From Lutimonas vermicola (GTDB lineage Bacteria; Bacteroidota; Bacteroidia; Flavobacteriales; Flavobacteriaceae), in contig NZ_JBCDNA010000001.1 of NCBI RefSeq assembly GCF_038433205.1, positions 930,001 through 994,000 on the forward strand: a stretch of 64,000 nt of DNA, read 5' to 3'. Shown one piece after another: positions 26,823 to 35,716 of this stretch. Positions within the stretch are counted from its first letter, which is position 1. Every line of letters begins with the position of its first letter. Below the pieces are notes generated by a model, which was given only the letters and a program-made list of their open reading frames with translations, made no database searches and had not been told where the DNA came from. Made by a program: the position numbers and the translations under genes.

Positions 26823-29800
26823 TCATTCTATTGCGTATTTTTTATTCTTTCGCTGTTTTATTCCGGCGGCAACAATAAATGCTACCAAACCTAAGATGGT
26901 AATCCAGGCCCACATTGGGAATACCGGAGTTTCTCCGCTTGCATAGGAGTGCATTCCTTTTGTAAAGTAATAATTTACGCCAATAAAGGTCATCAGTACG
27001 GAACCAAAACCAAATATGGCTGCAACATTAAATATGAATTCTCCTTTCATTTTTGGGGCCAGTCTCAAGTGCAAAATAATTGTATACACGATCGTTATGA
27101 TCAGGGCCCAGGTCTCTTTGGCATCCCATCCCCAGTAACGGCCCCATGATTCGTTGGCCCAAACCCCTCCGAGAAAAGTTCCTATAGTGGCCAGCAGCAA
27201 ACCAATGGTCAGGTTCATTTCATTGATATGGGTCAGCTCTTTTGAGATCAATGATAGGCGGGTAGCATTTTTAGGGTTTTTGACGAGGTAAATACCCATA
27301 TTGAACAAGCCAAGCACAAAACCAAGACCCAAGAAGCCATAACTGATCGTTAAGGTGGCCACGTGTATGATAAGCCAGTAAGATTTCAATACCGGCTGCA
27401 GGTTGGTCAGTTGCGGATCATAACTGCTGTGTCCTGCCGTCATTAAGGTGAAGAAGGCCAGCAACGCCGTAGCAGCCAAAGTGATCTTGGAATAACGCAT
27501 AAAACTGAAACCTGCAAGCAAACTTGACCATGACACCAAAACCAGGGCCTCATAACCGTTGCTCCAAGGGGCATGACCTGAAAGATACCATCGCATGATC
27601 ATTCCGTAAGTGTGATATACAAAGGCCACAGCCAGGAAAGCTATTGCCACGTTCAGCACAAGGCTGAGTATCCTGTTCTTCTTAGCCCTAAGATTGTCCA
27701 TAAAAGTGAGTATTAACAGAATGACACTTAACAAGGCATATACATTTTTAAGATTATTAAAAATATTGGATTTGTTATAACTGATCTCCCTTTCAATTTT
27801 CGTCTCACTCGGAACGAGGTCAGTCAGGCTGCTCTGTCTTTGAATGCTCTTGATATATCCCAGAATTTTATCGGCTCTGCCGTAATCTGCTGTTTTTGTA
27901 GCCTTTGACACTTCAAACATATAGGCGCGCATGATATTGTGATAGTCAAGCACTGGCAATTTCAGGTCGTCATTGATGATGCGCAGGCTTCCGGTAATGG
28001 GTTGTTTCGCCAACGGATCATCCCAGCTTACCCATTTGTTGTTATCTGAATTCTGTACGGGGAAAATATCGAGCATACTGCCCTGCATAGTCATCATAAA
28101 AACCTCGATCCTTTCATTGAGCCTGATCAGCTCCTTGTCAAACTTGTTTCTTTCTACTTCTGCTTTTCGAAAGGCCGATTCAGAAAAATCCTTGAGTTTG
28201 AATTCATTATTTTGATCAAAGAAATCTTTAAACGAGGCATATTTTCCTTTGATTCCAATAATGTCGGCTACTGATTTTTCCCGCACATAAATAATCTTCT
28301 GGGTCTTCCAGAATTCGGCATTAAGTGCAATATCAAAAAACACCTGCATCAGGGTCATCTCTCCCCGACGTCCGGGGATGTCAAATTTGTCCTTTCTTGA
28401 AATTTTGTGCATTACGTCGACGGCAAGGGTATGCACAGGTGCAAATCGTCCGTCATAGGTTTGAACAATGAGTTCTCCAAACTGATCTGCATGTGTTTCA
28501 CTCACTGAATAAGGATTGATCTCATGCTGGTGGTTTTCCTGTGCAACAAGGCTTCCCGTCATTAAAAATCCGATCAGCAGAACGGCCAGTGCCTTTCTTT
28601 TTTCTCTCAGGTGCCTTATTTTGCCCATTAATTCCCAGTATCTCGAGTTTTTATTGAACAAGGTCCAGACAAAACCGATGATCAACAAGGCATAGCCGAC
28701 ATAGGTCACCATGGTACCTGCAAAATCGTGATTCACAGAGAGAATGGTCCCTTTTTCATCCTGGTCATAAGAAGACTGAAAAAAACGGTACCCCCCATAA
28801 TCCAATACATTGTTCATAAAGATCCTGTGGTCCTTTCTAAGGCCTTTATTCGGATCTATCAGGGTGACTTCACTCGCGTAAGAAGAAGGGCTCATAGACC
28901 CAGCATAACGGTCCAGTTCAAACTTGTTGAGCTGTAAAGAAAACGGCAACTCTATTTTCTTTGAGCCATAGGCAAGATTCAGGTCCAGACCCTCGATTGT
29001 AACAGGCTGGTACGCTTCAATATAGCCGGGGCCTCCTAAAACAGCAACCTCCTTTGACAGGCCATTGAATGTCACGTCAAGCAGTAAGGCATTGGGCGCC
29101 CTATTATCATCTTTGCTTCTGACATATTTTATTTTAGCATTTTTGAGCAATTTGGTCATCACCACGGCAATGCCTGATCCCTGAGGTTCATAAAGTTTCT
29201 TGGTCTCGAACTTTACCTGTCCCATTGCAGGGTATTCTTCAACAGTCATCGCAGGCATGGCAGTTACTTTCATCGGTTCCGGATAATTGACAAACAGGTT
29301 TCCATTGTCGCCTGTAATGCGCAAAGCATAAGGATTCGACGGGTTATTGAAGGATATTGGGAATTCATGTGTCGATTTGATCTCGCCATCTCTCAGTACG
29401 ATTTCATCTTTATGGCCCTGAATGCTGATGGTCAGGTAGATTACGCTGATGTCTCCGTCTTCTGCCTCTTCAAAAGTTTCTACCGCATTTTTAATATGAT
29501 CCTTGAAGGCGATCTTCAGGTTTCCCTTTTCACCGATCTCCAGTGACTCCTCAAAACTGTTGTCGGTTTTAGCACCCAGCAAAAGCGGTTTTTCCCAATT
29601 GAATTCCTCCCCGCCTTCAGATGCCTTAGCACTCAGAAAGGCCTGGTCAGTAAAAATATAATCAGATGACCCGCCTTCACGAATGTGCATTTTACCTTCA
29701 TATCCTATATAACGGGTTATGGCAGCACCAACAATAATAATGATAAAGGCCGCATGAAAAATTAACCCTGATAATTTCTTTCGGGTCAAAAAATGATACC

Positions 29801-29999
29801 TTTTTATGGTGCCAAAGAAGTTAAGGATCATTAAGACCATGACCAATTCAAACCAAAAGGCATTGTATACCCAGACCTTTGCAGTGACGGTGTCATATTC
29901 ATTTTCTATAAAGGTGGCTGCCGCCAAAGCAATTGCGTAAATCACCAGCAGGCCAAGTGTCGTTCTTGGGGAAAATATTATTTTTAGTAGTTTTTTCAT
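26823..29999 (-). CDS. ccsBA: Fused cytochrome c synthase CcsBA (copy 3)
   Basis: A System II fused synthase of 1058 residues, close in layout to copy 1. The ResB start carries 'FIENEYDTVTAKVWVYNAFW', the periplasmic part 'SSYDQDEKGTILSVNHDFAG', then 'SGHAPWSNGYE' (about 805) and 'WGRYWGWDAKETWALI' (about 950-965). In the WWD motif the usual DPKE reads DAKE. It is transcribed divergently from two OB-fold genes, and both directions share one FNR-like dyad centred at 30065.5. It is therefore the CcsBA copy most clearly co-regulated with the multihaem cytochromes. Confidence 0.93.
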   Translation of the reverse strand: MKKLLKIIFSPRTTLGLLVIYAIALAAATFIENEYDTVTAKVWVYNAFWFELVMVLMILNFFGTIKRYHFLTRKKLSGLIFHAAFIIIIVGAAITRYIGYEGKMHIREGGSSDYIFTDQAFLSAKASEGGEEFNWEKPLLLGAKTDNSFEESLEIGEKGNLKIAFKDHIKNAVETFEEAEDGDISVIYLTISIQGHKDEIVLRDGEIKSTHEFPISFNNPSNPYALRITGDNGNLFVNYPEPMKVTAMPAMTVEEYPAMGQVKFETKKLYEPQGSGIAVVMTKLLKNAKIKYVRSKDDNRAPNALLLDVTFNGLSKEVAVLGGPGYIEAYQPVTIEGLDLNLAYGSKKIELPFSLQLNKFELDRYAGSMSPSSYASEVTLIDPNKGLRKDHRIFMNNVLDYGGYRFFQSSYDQDEKGTILSVNHDFAGTMVTYVGYALLIIGFVWTLFNKNSRYWELMGKIRHLREKRKALAVLLIGFLMTGSLVAQENHQHEINPYSVSETHADQFGELIVQTYDGRFAPVHTLAVDVMHKISRKDKFDIPGRRGEMTLMQVFFDIALNAEFWKTQKIIYVREKSVADIIGIKGKYASFKDFFDQNNEFKLKDFSESAFRKAEVERNKFDKELIRLNERIEVFMMTMQGSMLDIFPVQNSDNNKWVSWDDPLAKQPITGSLRIINDDLKLPVLDYHNIMRAYMFEVSKATKTADYGRADKILGYIKSIQRQSSLTDLVPSETKIEREISYNKSNIFNNLKNVYALLSVILLILTFMDNLRAKKNRILSLVLNVAIAFLAVAFVYHTYGMIMRWYLSGHAPWSNGYEALVLVSWSSLLAGFSFMRYSKITLAATALLAFFTLMTAGHSSYDPQLTNLQPVLKSYWLIIHVATLTISYGFLGLGFVLGLFNMGIYLVKNPKNATRLSLISKELTHINEMNLTIGLLLATIGTFLGGVWANESWGRYWGWDAKETWALIITIVYTIILHLRLAPKMKGEFIFNVAAIFGFGSVLMTFIGVNYYFTKGMHSYASGETPVFPMWAWITILGLVAFIVAAGIKQRKNKKYAIE

Positions 30000-30028
30000 G
30001 GTATCTGAATTGTGAATTTCTTATGATA

Positions 30029-30102
30029 CAAAAGTAACATTCACATTTAAATTTTGACCTGATTTTAATCAGGTCTGTAAAGACATTTATTAACTATTTT
30101 TG
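30029..30102. promoter_or_regulatory. Symmetric bidirectional promoter with shared FNR-like dyad
   Basis: GACCTGAT-TTTA-ATCAGGTC (30056-30075) is a 20-bp dyad with perfect arms. The plus-strand -7 box TATTTTTG (30095-30102) and the minus-strand box TACTTTTG (30036-30029) each begin 29.5 bp from its centre at 30065.5. One bound regulator dimer could act on both ccsBA (minus) and the OB-fold genes (plus). Confidence 0.75.
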
Positions 30103-30134
30103 TTGGATAATCATTAAACTAAAAAAATCAGAAC

Positions 30135-30857
30135 ATGAAAATTTTACTAAACTTATCTATTTTGTTCCTGTTATTTATATCATGTAATAAAGGGTCAAAA
30201 AACGATCGTACCAATGATTCAGAAATTCACCAAGCCATTGTGCAGGAAGTATTGCACGTAAGAGAATACACTTATTTAAGGGTACTTGAAAACGGCCAGG
30301 AAAAATGGATCGCAGCGCCGATAACCACTGCTGAAACCGGCAAGACCTATTATTATGGTAAGACGATGGAAATGAAGAATTTTGAAAGCAAGGACCTGAA
30401 TAAAACTTTTCCAACTATTTATTTTGTAGAAAAGATAAGCGAGACGGAAGCCGATGCAAAATTGCCGGTGATATATGAAGCTCCTGTGGCTGATCCGCAT
30501 ATGTCAAACCCTGAAGCCATCAAACCCGTGATTGAAAAAGCGAGCGTACAAGTTGAAAACAAAGGGGATGCCATCAGTTTGGCAGACTTGTTTAAAAACA
30601 AGGAAAGCTATCAGAACAAAATGGTTACCATAAAAGGAGAGGTCACTAAATTCAATCCTGCGATCATGAAAACCAATTGGATACATCTTCAGGATGGTAC
30701 TGATTTCAACGGTGAATTCGATCTTACTGCAACGACCAGTGCAGAATTAAAAGTAGGTGATGTTGTTACCTTAAAAGGAAAAGTTACCCTCAACAAAGAT
30801 TTTGGTGCCGGATATTTTTATGCCATTATTTTGGAGGATGCTCAAATATTGAATTAA
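30135..30857 (+). CDS. OB-fold periplasmic lipoprotein, first of a tandem pair
   Basis: A lipoprotein of 240 residues (lipobox FISC). The N-terminal module (about 30-105) has 'VREYTYLRVLENGQEKWIAA'. The C-terminal OB-fold-like module (about 145-240) has 'NKMVTIKGEVTKFNPAIMKT', 'NWIHLQDGT' and 'VTLKGKVTLNKDFGAGY'. Similar OB-fold proteins occur beside cytochrome c genes in other anaerobes (established association, function poorly known). The two modules both look like variants of the same beta-barrel. It is followed after 10 bases by a paralogue and shares a bidirectional regulatory dyad with CcsBA copy 3, so a role in cytochrome maturation or periplasmic redox chemistry is a reasonable guess. 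Confidence 0.75.
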   Translation: MKILLNLSILFLLFISCNKGSKNDRTNDSEIHQAIVQEVLHVREYTYLRVLENGQEKWIAAPITTAETGKTYYYGKTMEMKNFESKDLNKTFPTIYFVEKISETEADAKLPVIYEAPVADPHMSNPEAIKPVIEKASVQVENKGDAISLADLFKNKESYQNKMVTIKGEVTKFNPAIMKTNWIHLQDGTDFNGEFDLTATTSAELKVGDVVTLKGKVTLNKDFGAGYFYAIILEDAQILN

Positions 30858-30867
30858 AAAAATACAA

Positions 30868-31581
30868 ATGAAAAACTTAAAAAAATTATTTGCCATAGGA
30901 CTGCTCCTGTTTTCCATTCATGTCCTGGCGCAGGACCCGCATTCAGAAAGTGGCTTAAAAAAAGTTATCGTGCAGGAAATTTTGCAGGTAGAATCCTATA
31001 CTTACTTAAATGTGCTTGAAGAAGGCGCGAAAAAATGGCTGGCAGTTCCAAAAATGGAGGCTGACTTAGGAGGAGTATATTACATTAAGGAAGGCATGGA
31101 AATGCGTGATTTCGAAAGCAAGGAATTAGAGAGAAAATTTGATACCATCTATTTTTTAAGATATATCACCAATGCTGACTTTGCAGTTGCTGAAGAAGGA
31201 CTGGCTGATCCAAATGCTGTCTCCCTGGATAAGGCATCTGCAAAGCAACCAACCCTTGACCAGCTGAATCTTGTAATGGATTCTGTTGCAGGCGGGGTTC
31301 GTATTGGCGACTTGTTTAAAAACAAAGATCTGTATGCAGGTAAAAAAATAAAGATCAAAGGAGAGGTGACCAAGTTCAGCCCACAGATCATGGCAAAAAA
31401 CTGGGTTCATTTTCAGGATGGAACAAATTTTGAGGGAGCTTATGACCTGATGGTAACCACCCAGGAAACCCTCAAAGTGGGAGACCAGGTTGTATTTGAA
31501 GGGGTTATATCCTTAGACCAGGATTTCGGTGCGGGTTATGCTTATAAGGTCATTATGGAGGAGGCCGTTGTAGTCAAATAA
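30868..31581 (+). CDS. OB-fold periplasmic protein, second of a tandem pair
   Basis: A protein of 237 residues, paralogue of the preceding gene with the same two-module layout. 'VESYTYLNVLEEGAKKWLAV' forms the first module; 'KKIKIKGEVTKFSPQIMAKN', 'NWVHFQDGT' and 'DQDFGAGYAYKVIMEE' form the OB-fold module. Unlike its neighbour it has a cleavable signal peptide (ending 'VLAQ') rather than a lipobox, so one copy would be membrane-bound and the other soluble. The pair is cotranscribed and ends at a strong terminator. Confidence 0.75.
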   Translation: MKNLKKLFAIGLLLFSIHVLAQDPHSESGLKKVIVQEILQVESYTYLNVLEEGAKKWLAVPKMEADLGGVYYIKEGMEMRDFESKELERKFDTIYFLRYITNADFAVAEEGLADPNAVSLDKASAKQPTLDQLNLVMDSVAGGVRIGDLFKNKDLYAGKKIKIKGEVTKFSPQIMAKNWVHFQDGTNFEGAYDLMVTTQETLKVGDQVVFEGVISLDQDFGAGYAYKVIMEEAVVVK

Positions 31582-31661
31582 GAAGGGTTTAAAAGTTTAA
31601 AGGCCTTATGCAGAACACTGTTTCATAAATTGAGCACCATTTACAGCTTGTAGATAAACAT

Positions 31662-31693
31662 AAAAAGACCGATACTTAAGTACCGGTCTTTTT
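31662..31693 (+). terminator. Bidirectional terminator between OB-fold genes and the porin-cytochrome operon
   Basis: AAAAAGACCG (31662-31671) pairs with CGGTCTTTTT (31684-31693); the top of the hairpin is the palindrome TACTTAAGTA. It can serve the plus-strand OB-fold operon and the minus-strand cytochrome operon that ends at 31719. Confidence 0.85.
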
Positions 31694-31718
31694 TACAACT
31701 ATTTATTATGAATGTTTT

Positions 31719-32807
31719 TTATTCGACGGCTACCACCGGAACCCTTGAATAACTTCTTTCTTTATGACAGCCTGTGGCACAGGTACCACCATTCTCATTG
31801 TCTATATAATTAAGCGGCATGTCCCAACGCCCGAATTTTACCGTTGTACCAATCAGTTTGGTATTGTTGGCCGCATGAATATCATGACAGGTGGTGCAAT
31901 TACGTCCCTTTTCTTTGTTGACATGCACATAATGCAAATTGCGGTCACCGGTTCTGAATTGTGTTACAGTAGTCGTTTTTTCCTCTTTCAAAAGATTCGG
32001 GTTATGGCAGTCAAAGCACAGGGTAAAATTCTCTGGTATGCCTTTGGCATAGCTCCCGATGGTGAAATTTTCGGTCAGCAATAATTTTCTGTCCGAAAAA
32101 TGCGGGTTATGGCAAGAGGTGCATTTCTTTTTTAGTGCCTTGTGCTCATAGGAGCTTTCAGCTAAGTGCTGACCTATATTTGTCAATATGGTGCCGTCTT
32201 CTTTTTTAATGCTCTTGTTGTGACAATTTAAACACAATTGCCTGCTTTTATCCAGCAATAACTTTTTTTGCTTTGAAGCATGCGGGGTATGGCACTGGGT
32301 ACAGGCATCGCCTTCAAAAGAGGCTGTATGCAAGGTTTTGGCCATACCCTGTTTGTCTTTAAACTCGGTATGGCAGGTAAAACAAAGTTCAGGGGCCCTT
32401 GCTTTTAAAAATTTGGGATCTTCAGAGCTGTGTACCTCATGGCATGTGGCACATTCTCCTTTTTTTAAGGGTTCATGTTTATACCTCAGATCGTGCTCTT
32501 CCTGTAATTCTGTATGGCAGGAGTAGCAAAGCTCTGCGCCCTCTGCGTAATAATTAAAACCCACTACCCCTTCTTGCGGGTGCTTTTTCCCGTTGGTCTC
32601 ATGACAGCTGCTGCAGGCGGTAGCGGCGGGGCCGTGCAAAATACTCTTGTTAACAACTGTCTTATGGCATTCCACACAGGCGTTATCTGCTCCGGTTTGT
32701 GCTACAAGAGGCGGCCCGATAAACAATACGAGCAGGCATATATACCTGACAATCCAAAACCTGTAAAGGTCTCTGTTGCTTTTCCATAAATTTTTTAAAG
32801 TTTTCAT
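31719..32807 (-). CDS. Undecahaem-type periplasmic cytochrome c (10 CXXCH + 1 CX3CH)
   Basis: A protein of 362 residues with an N-terminal signal/TM segment (about 15-37). I count ten CXXCH motifs (CVECH, CSSCH, CYSCH, CATCH, CFTCH, CTQCH, CLNCH, CTSCH, CFDCH, CTTCH) and a last motif CATGCH, which is CX3CH (31764-31781). Paired motifs with 'CHxxH' spacing fit the doubled-CXXCH cytochrome family (PF09699). It is the last gene of the operon NHL lipoprotein / 9-haem lipoprotein / outer-membrane barrel / this protein. The arrangement resembles porin-cytochrome conduits, with this protein on one side of the barrel. Confidence 0.92.
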   Translation of the reverse strand: MKTLKNLWKSNRDLYRFWIVRYICLLVLFIGPPLVAQTGADNACVECHKTVVNKSILHGPAATACSSCHETNGKKHPQEGVVGFNYYAEGAELCYSCHTELQEEHDLRYKHEPLKKGECATCHEVHSSEDPKFLKARAPELCFTCHTEFKDKQGMAKTLHTASFEGDACTQCHTPHASKQKKLLLDKSRQLCLNCHNKSIKKEDGTILTNIGQHLAESSYEHKALKKKCTSCHNPHFSDRKLLLTENFTIGSYAKGIPENFTLCFDCHNPNLLKEEKTTTVTQFRTGDRNLHYVHVNKEKGRNCTTCHDIHAANNTKLIGTTVKFGRWDMPLNYIDNENGGTCATGCHKERSYSRVPVVAVE

Positions 32808-32829
32808 AATAAACAGTTGTTAATTAAGA

Positions 32830-34794
32830 TTAAAAATTTCTCTGAAGTTTTATATACGTATTTACATATTTTGATGCAAAATCCTGCAAAGGAACATGTC
32901 TTTCATAATAATTTGCCCCGAATGACAGTTCCAGCTTTTTCCAACGCTGCTTTAATTCAGTTCTTCCAGATGCCAGCAGATAATCCTGAATATCTCCCTG
33001 TTGTGATGAAAAACTCAAATTAAAAAACAATCTTGTGTTCCGACTTATATTATACATAATATCTGATGAGAATGTCATCAACAAATTGGTATCTCCTTCT
33101 CTAAAATAAAGGACATAGTCATTGATCATGCCGGTAAATTTATAATTCAACTTTCGGCCAATATTACCCGTGGCACTGACATAATAATTCCAAAGTTTAT
33201 GCGGTAATACCGAACCATCAATATCTTCATAAAAAATACCTGCTCCAAACATTTTATAGCGCATATGCAACCCTATTTTGTACTGCTTGAATTCATTGAG
33301 TCCGAGATTATCAATATTGCCTGAAAGTGCCGTATATTTTCTAAACGAATTCATATAGTTCAGCCTGATCAACTCATCAAAAAAAGTAAGGTTGATATCC
33401 AAAAAACTGCCCGGGCTCTCGTATTCATAAGAACCCAATTGCAAGGCACTATAATCAACAAACACACTGGTATTGTTGGGAATGGCACCTCCTATCAATC
33501 GCTGAATCTCAACATTCACTCCTCTTTCAACCAATAAATAATCAATGTTTTCCTGATAAAAAACAGTATTGGTCACATCTTTTACCAGTACGGTTTCGAG
33601 AAGCACATTTGGATTGTTCAGAATATTGATCTGCCCATCACGAAGCAATTGATTTTCGTTAAAAACATTGATGACACTTAAGGTATCCTGACTCTTTCTA
33701 AGCTGATTTTCAAATGCATACTTATATCTGACATCAAGCTTTCCTTTGATGGGCTTGATCTGTTTATTGTAATTGACATTTAAGCTCAGCACGGTGTTTG
33801 TAAGACTGAAATCTTCCTTCTGATCAAGATCGTTATAATTCATGTCTACACCGATAGTAAAACTTTCGTAAAGACTATACGCAAGTCCTCCTGAATATCT
33901 TAATTCATTGATGAGCTCCTCATTTCTTTTGCCCCACCTATAAGCAAATGTACTACCAAAATGGAAGTTCTTGGCTAAAGGGATATTAATTGATTCAGTA
34001 AGCGCGGCATTTTTGGTTTCAAAAGTACCTGACTGATTCTGGATAGATATTCTGGACCTTAAAGGAATGCTCTTTTTTCTGTTTAAAAATAAGCTGTTTG
34101 AAAGATAAGCATTCATCAGGTTGTTACTGTTTGAAAAAAGGTTTTTTGATTCAGATAAGGTATTTTGAAGGTTAAAGAATAATTCGTTCCAGTCATTTTT
34201 AAAAAATGATTTGTTTACTTTTGCCCTGAAGCCAGTAGATGCTGTAACTAATTCTCTGTCGGTTAAATTATCAAGTTCCCTGTCTGTTCTGTGTTCAAAA
34301 TTTGCATTTATCTTATAATCTTTCTCATATTTAAAATCAAGTCCATACCTGTTTGTCGCAATATCCCGGTCATAAAACCGGTCTTCACCGCGTTTTTCAT
34401 CATGCCTGAGGTAGGCATTCAGATTATAATCCAGGGTTTGGAAAAAACGGGCCAGAATATTATACTGAGCCGTAGAAAGGTTGTTTAAATAGTCGGGCAT
34501 TAGTGAAGAAACCACCTCCCCGAACTGTGGCTGGTAACCGCCGGAAATGCTCAGTGTCAAAAAATTGGGATGGTAAACATAGCTTTGTGTGGCCAGGAAT
34601 CCACCCACTCCATAATGGTAACCATAATGAAAGCCTTGTTCGTCTTCAAAAAAAGTATTATTAAACTGACCGTTTACGTTTATATTACCAGAGTATGACA
34701 TAAGTTTAAAAGGTGTTATTTTATAACTCCTGTTTTGAGCGTTGAACTCAATAGCAGCCAGGAAAAGTAACAATATGATGATGGGCTTTCTCAT
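32830..34794 (-). CDS. Outer-membrane beta-barrel of a putative porin-cytochrome conduit
   Basis: A protein of 654 residues with a signal peptide ending 'EFNAQ', then alternating amphipathic beta-strands throughout ('LDYNLNAYLRHDEKRG', 'NLSFSSQQGDIQDYLLASG') and a terminal Phe ('YIKLQRNF'). There is no TonB plug, haem motif or catalytic motif. It is sandwiched between two multihaem cytochrome genes and overlaps the 9-haem gene by 4 bases. By analogy with MtrB/PioB and Geobacter OmbB-type barrels it may hold a cytochrome through the outer membrane; this is inference from context, since I see no diagnostic family motif. Confidence 0.82.
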   Translation of the reverse strand: MRKPIIILLLFLAAIEFNAQNRSYKITPFKLMSYSGNINVNGQFNNTFFEDEQGFHYGYHYGVGGFLATQSYVYHPNFLTLSISGGYQPQFGEVVSSLMPDYLNNLSTAQYNILARFFQTLDYNLNAYLRHDEKRGEDRFYDRDIATNRYGLDFKYEKDYKINANFEHRTDRELDNLTDRELVTASTGFRAKVNKSFFKNDWNELFFNLQNTLSESKNLFSNSNNLMNAYLSNSLFLNRKKSIPLRSRISIQNQSGTFETKNAALTESINIPLAKNFHFGSTFAYRWGKRNEELINELRYSGGLAYSLYESFTIGVDMNYNDLDQKEDFSLTNTVLSLNVNYNKQIKPIKGKLDVRYKYAFENQLRKSQDTLSVINVFNENQLLRDGQINILNNPNVLLETVLVKDVTNTVFYQENIDYLLVERGVNVEIQRLIGGAIPNNTSVFVDYSALQLGSYEYESPGSFLDINLTFFDELIRLNYMNSFRKYTALSGNIDNLGLNEFKQYKIGLHMRYKMFGAGIFYEDIDGSVLPHKLWNYYVSATGNIGRKLNYKFTGMINDYVLYFREGDTNLLMTFSSDIMYNISRNTRLFFNLSFSSQQGDIQDYLLASGRTELKQRWKKLELSFGANYYERHVPLQDFASKYVNTYIKLQRNF

Positions 34795-35639
34795 TTCAGT
34801 CGAGGGGGATTGATTAAAAGAAATGATTCGTTTCCACCATGCGGGTCATGGCATTTTATACAATCCTGTTGCTTTGCAGTAAGATGGTAGGCTTCGCTAT
34901 AAATATCCTTAGCACTATGACAATCCAGGCACAGTTCTTTGCCTTGGGCCACCAGTAATTTTGATTTTTTTGAATCATGTGATTCATGACAAACACCACA
35001 TGATCCTGCAGACACAGGGCCATGAAGGATGGGTTTATTTTCAGTTATGCTGTTGTGGCATTTAAAACAGGCATCTTTATTTAAAAACATCCTCGTTTGC
35101 CCCCCGTGCGGGTTATGGCAACTGATACAGCTCTCTTCGGCTATATCCTTATGGAACTTATTGGCCGACACGTCATCTATGTCATGACACTGTAAACAAA
35201 GATTCTGTTCTTTGCTGTACAGCAGCTGTTTATTGTCTGACTTATGAGGATCATGACATTTGACACACTGCCCAAAGCCAACAGGTCCATGAGTCACTTT
35301 ATATTGTCGTTTATACCCATTATGGCAATGAAAACACAATTCCTGCAAGGGCAACTTTGCTTTGGTCCTGTTCTTTTCATCATGACATTCAAAACATTTT
35401 CTTTCCTTGTAGGGAGGATGGATGCTTCCTTTGATGGGGGCAAGCACCTTCTGCACCATTTGAATTCCTGTTAGTGTATCCTTTTCAACTGCAAACACAG
35501 TATCTTTAATGACTACCGCATAAGGATCCGGCACCCCGTCGAAAAAAAAACTTTTCACCTTATAACTGTCGGAAGTTGAACAGCCCGAAAAAAACAGCAG
35601 CATACCTAACAAAACAAATATGGAATAATCTTTATTCAT
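34791..35639 (-). CDS. Nonahaem c-type cytochrome lipoprotein
   Basis: A lipoprotein of 282 residues (lipobox FSGC) with nine CXXCH motifs: CFECH, CFHCH, CVKCH, CLQCH, CISCH, CFKCH, CGVCH, CLDCH and CIKCH. Motifs come in pairs separated by 'DPHKSDNKQLL' or 'NPHGGQTRMFL' type linkers, as in the doubled-CXXCH family. The ATGA overlap of 4 bases with the downstream barrel gene indicates coupled synthesis. As a lipid-anchored cytochrome it could cap the barrel on the periplasmic or outer face. Confidence 0.93.
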   Translation of the reverse strand: MNKDYSIFVLLGMLLFFSGCSTSDSYKVKSFFFDGVPDPYAVVIKDTVFAVEKDTLTGIQMVQKVLAPIKGSIHPPYKERKCFECHDEKNRTKAKLPLQELCFHCHNGYKRQYKVTHGPVGFGQCVKCHDPHKSDNKQLLYSKEQNLCLQCHDIDDVSANKFHKDIAEESCISCHNPHGGQTRMFLNKDACFKCHNSITENKPILHGPVSAGSCGVCHESHDSKKSKLLVAQGKELCLDCHSAKDIYSEAYHLTAKQQDCIKCHDPHGGNESFLLINPPRLK

Positions 35640-35716
35640 GCTGTCTGGAGATCTATCATCGCGCCTTGGATGGCCACGCAGGGAAAGTGAATAACTGATC
35701 TCTGTTTTAAAAATTG

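Noticed and set aside
30056..30075. Perfect palindrome as a possible terminator
   Set aside because: No T tract follows on either strand and it lies between divergent starts, not after a gene; the operator reading fits better.
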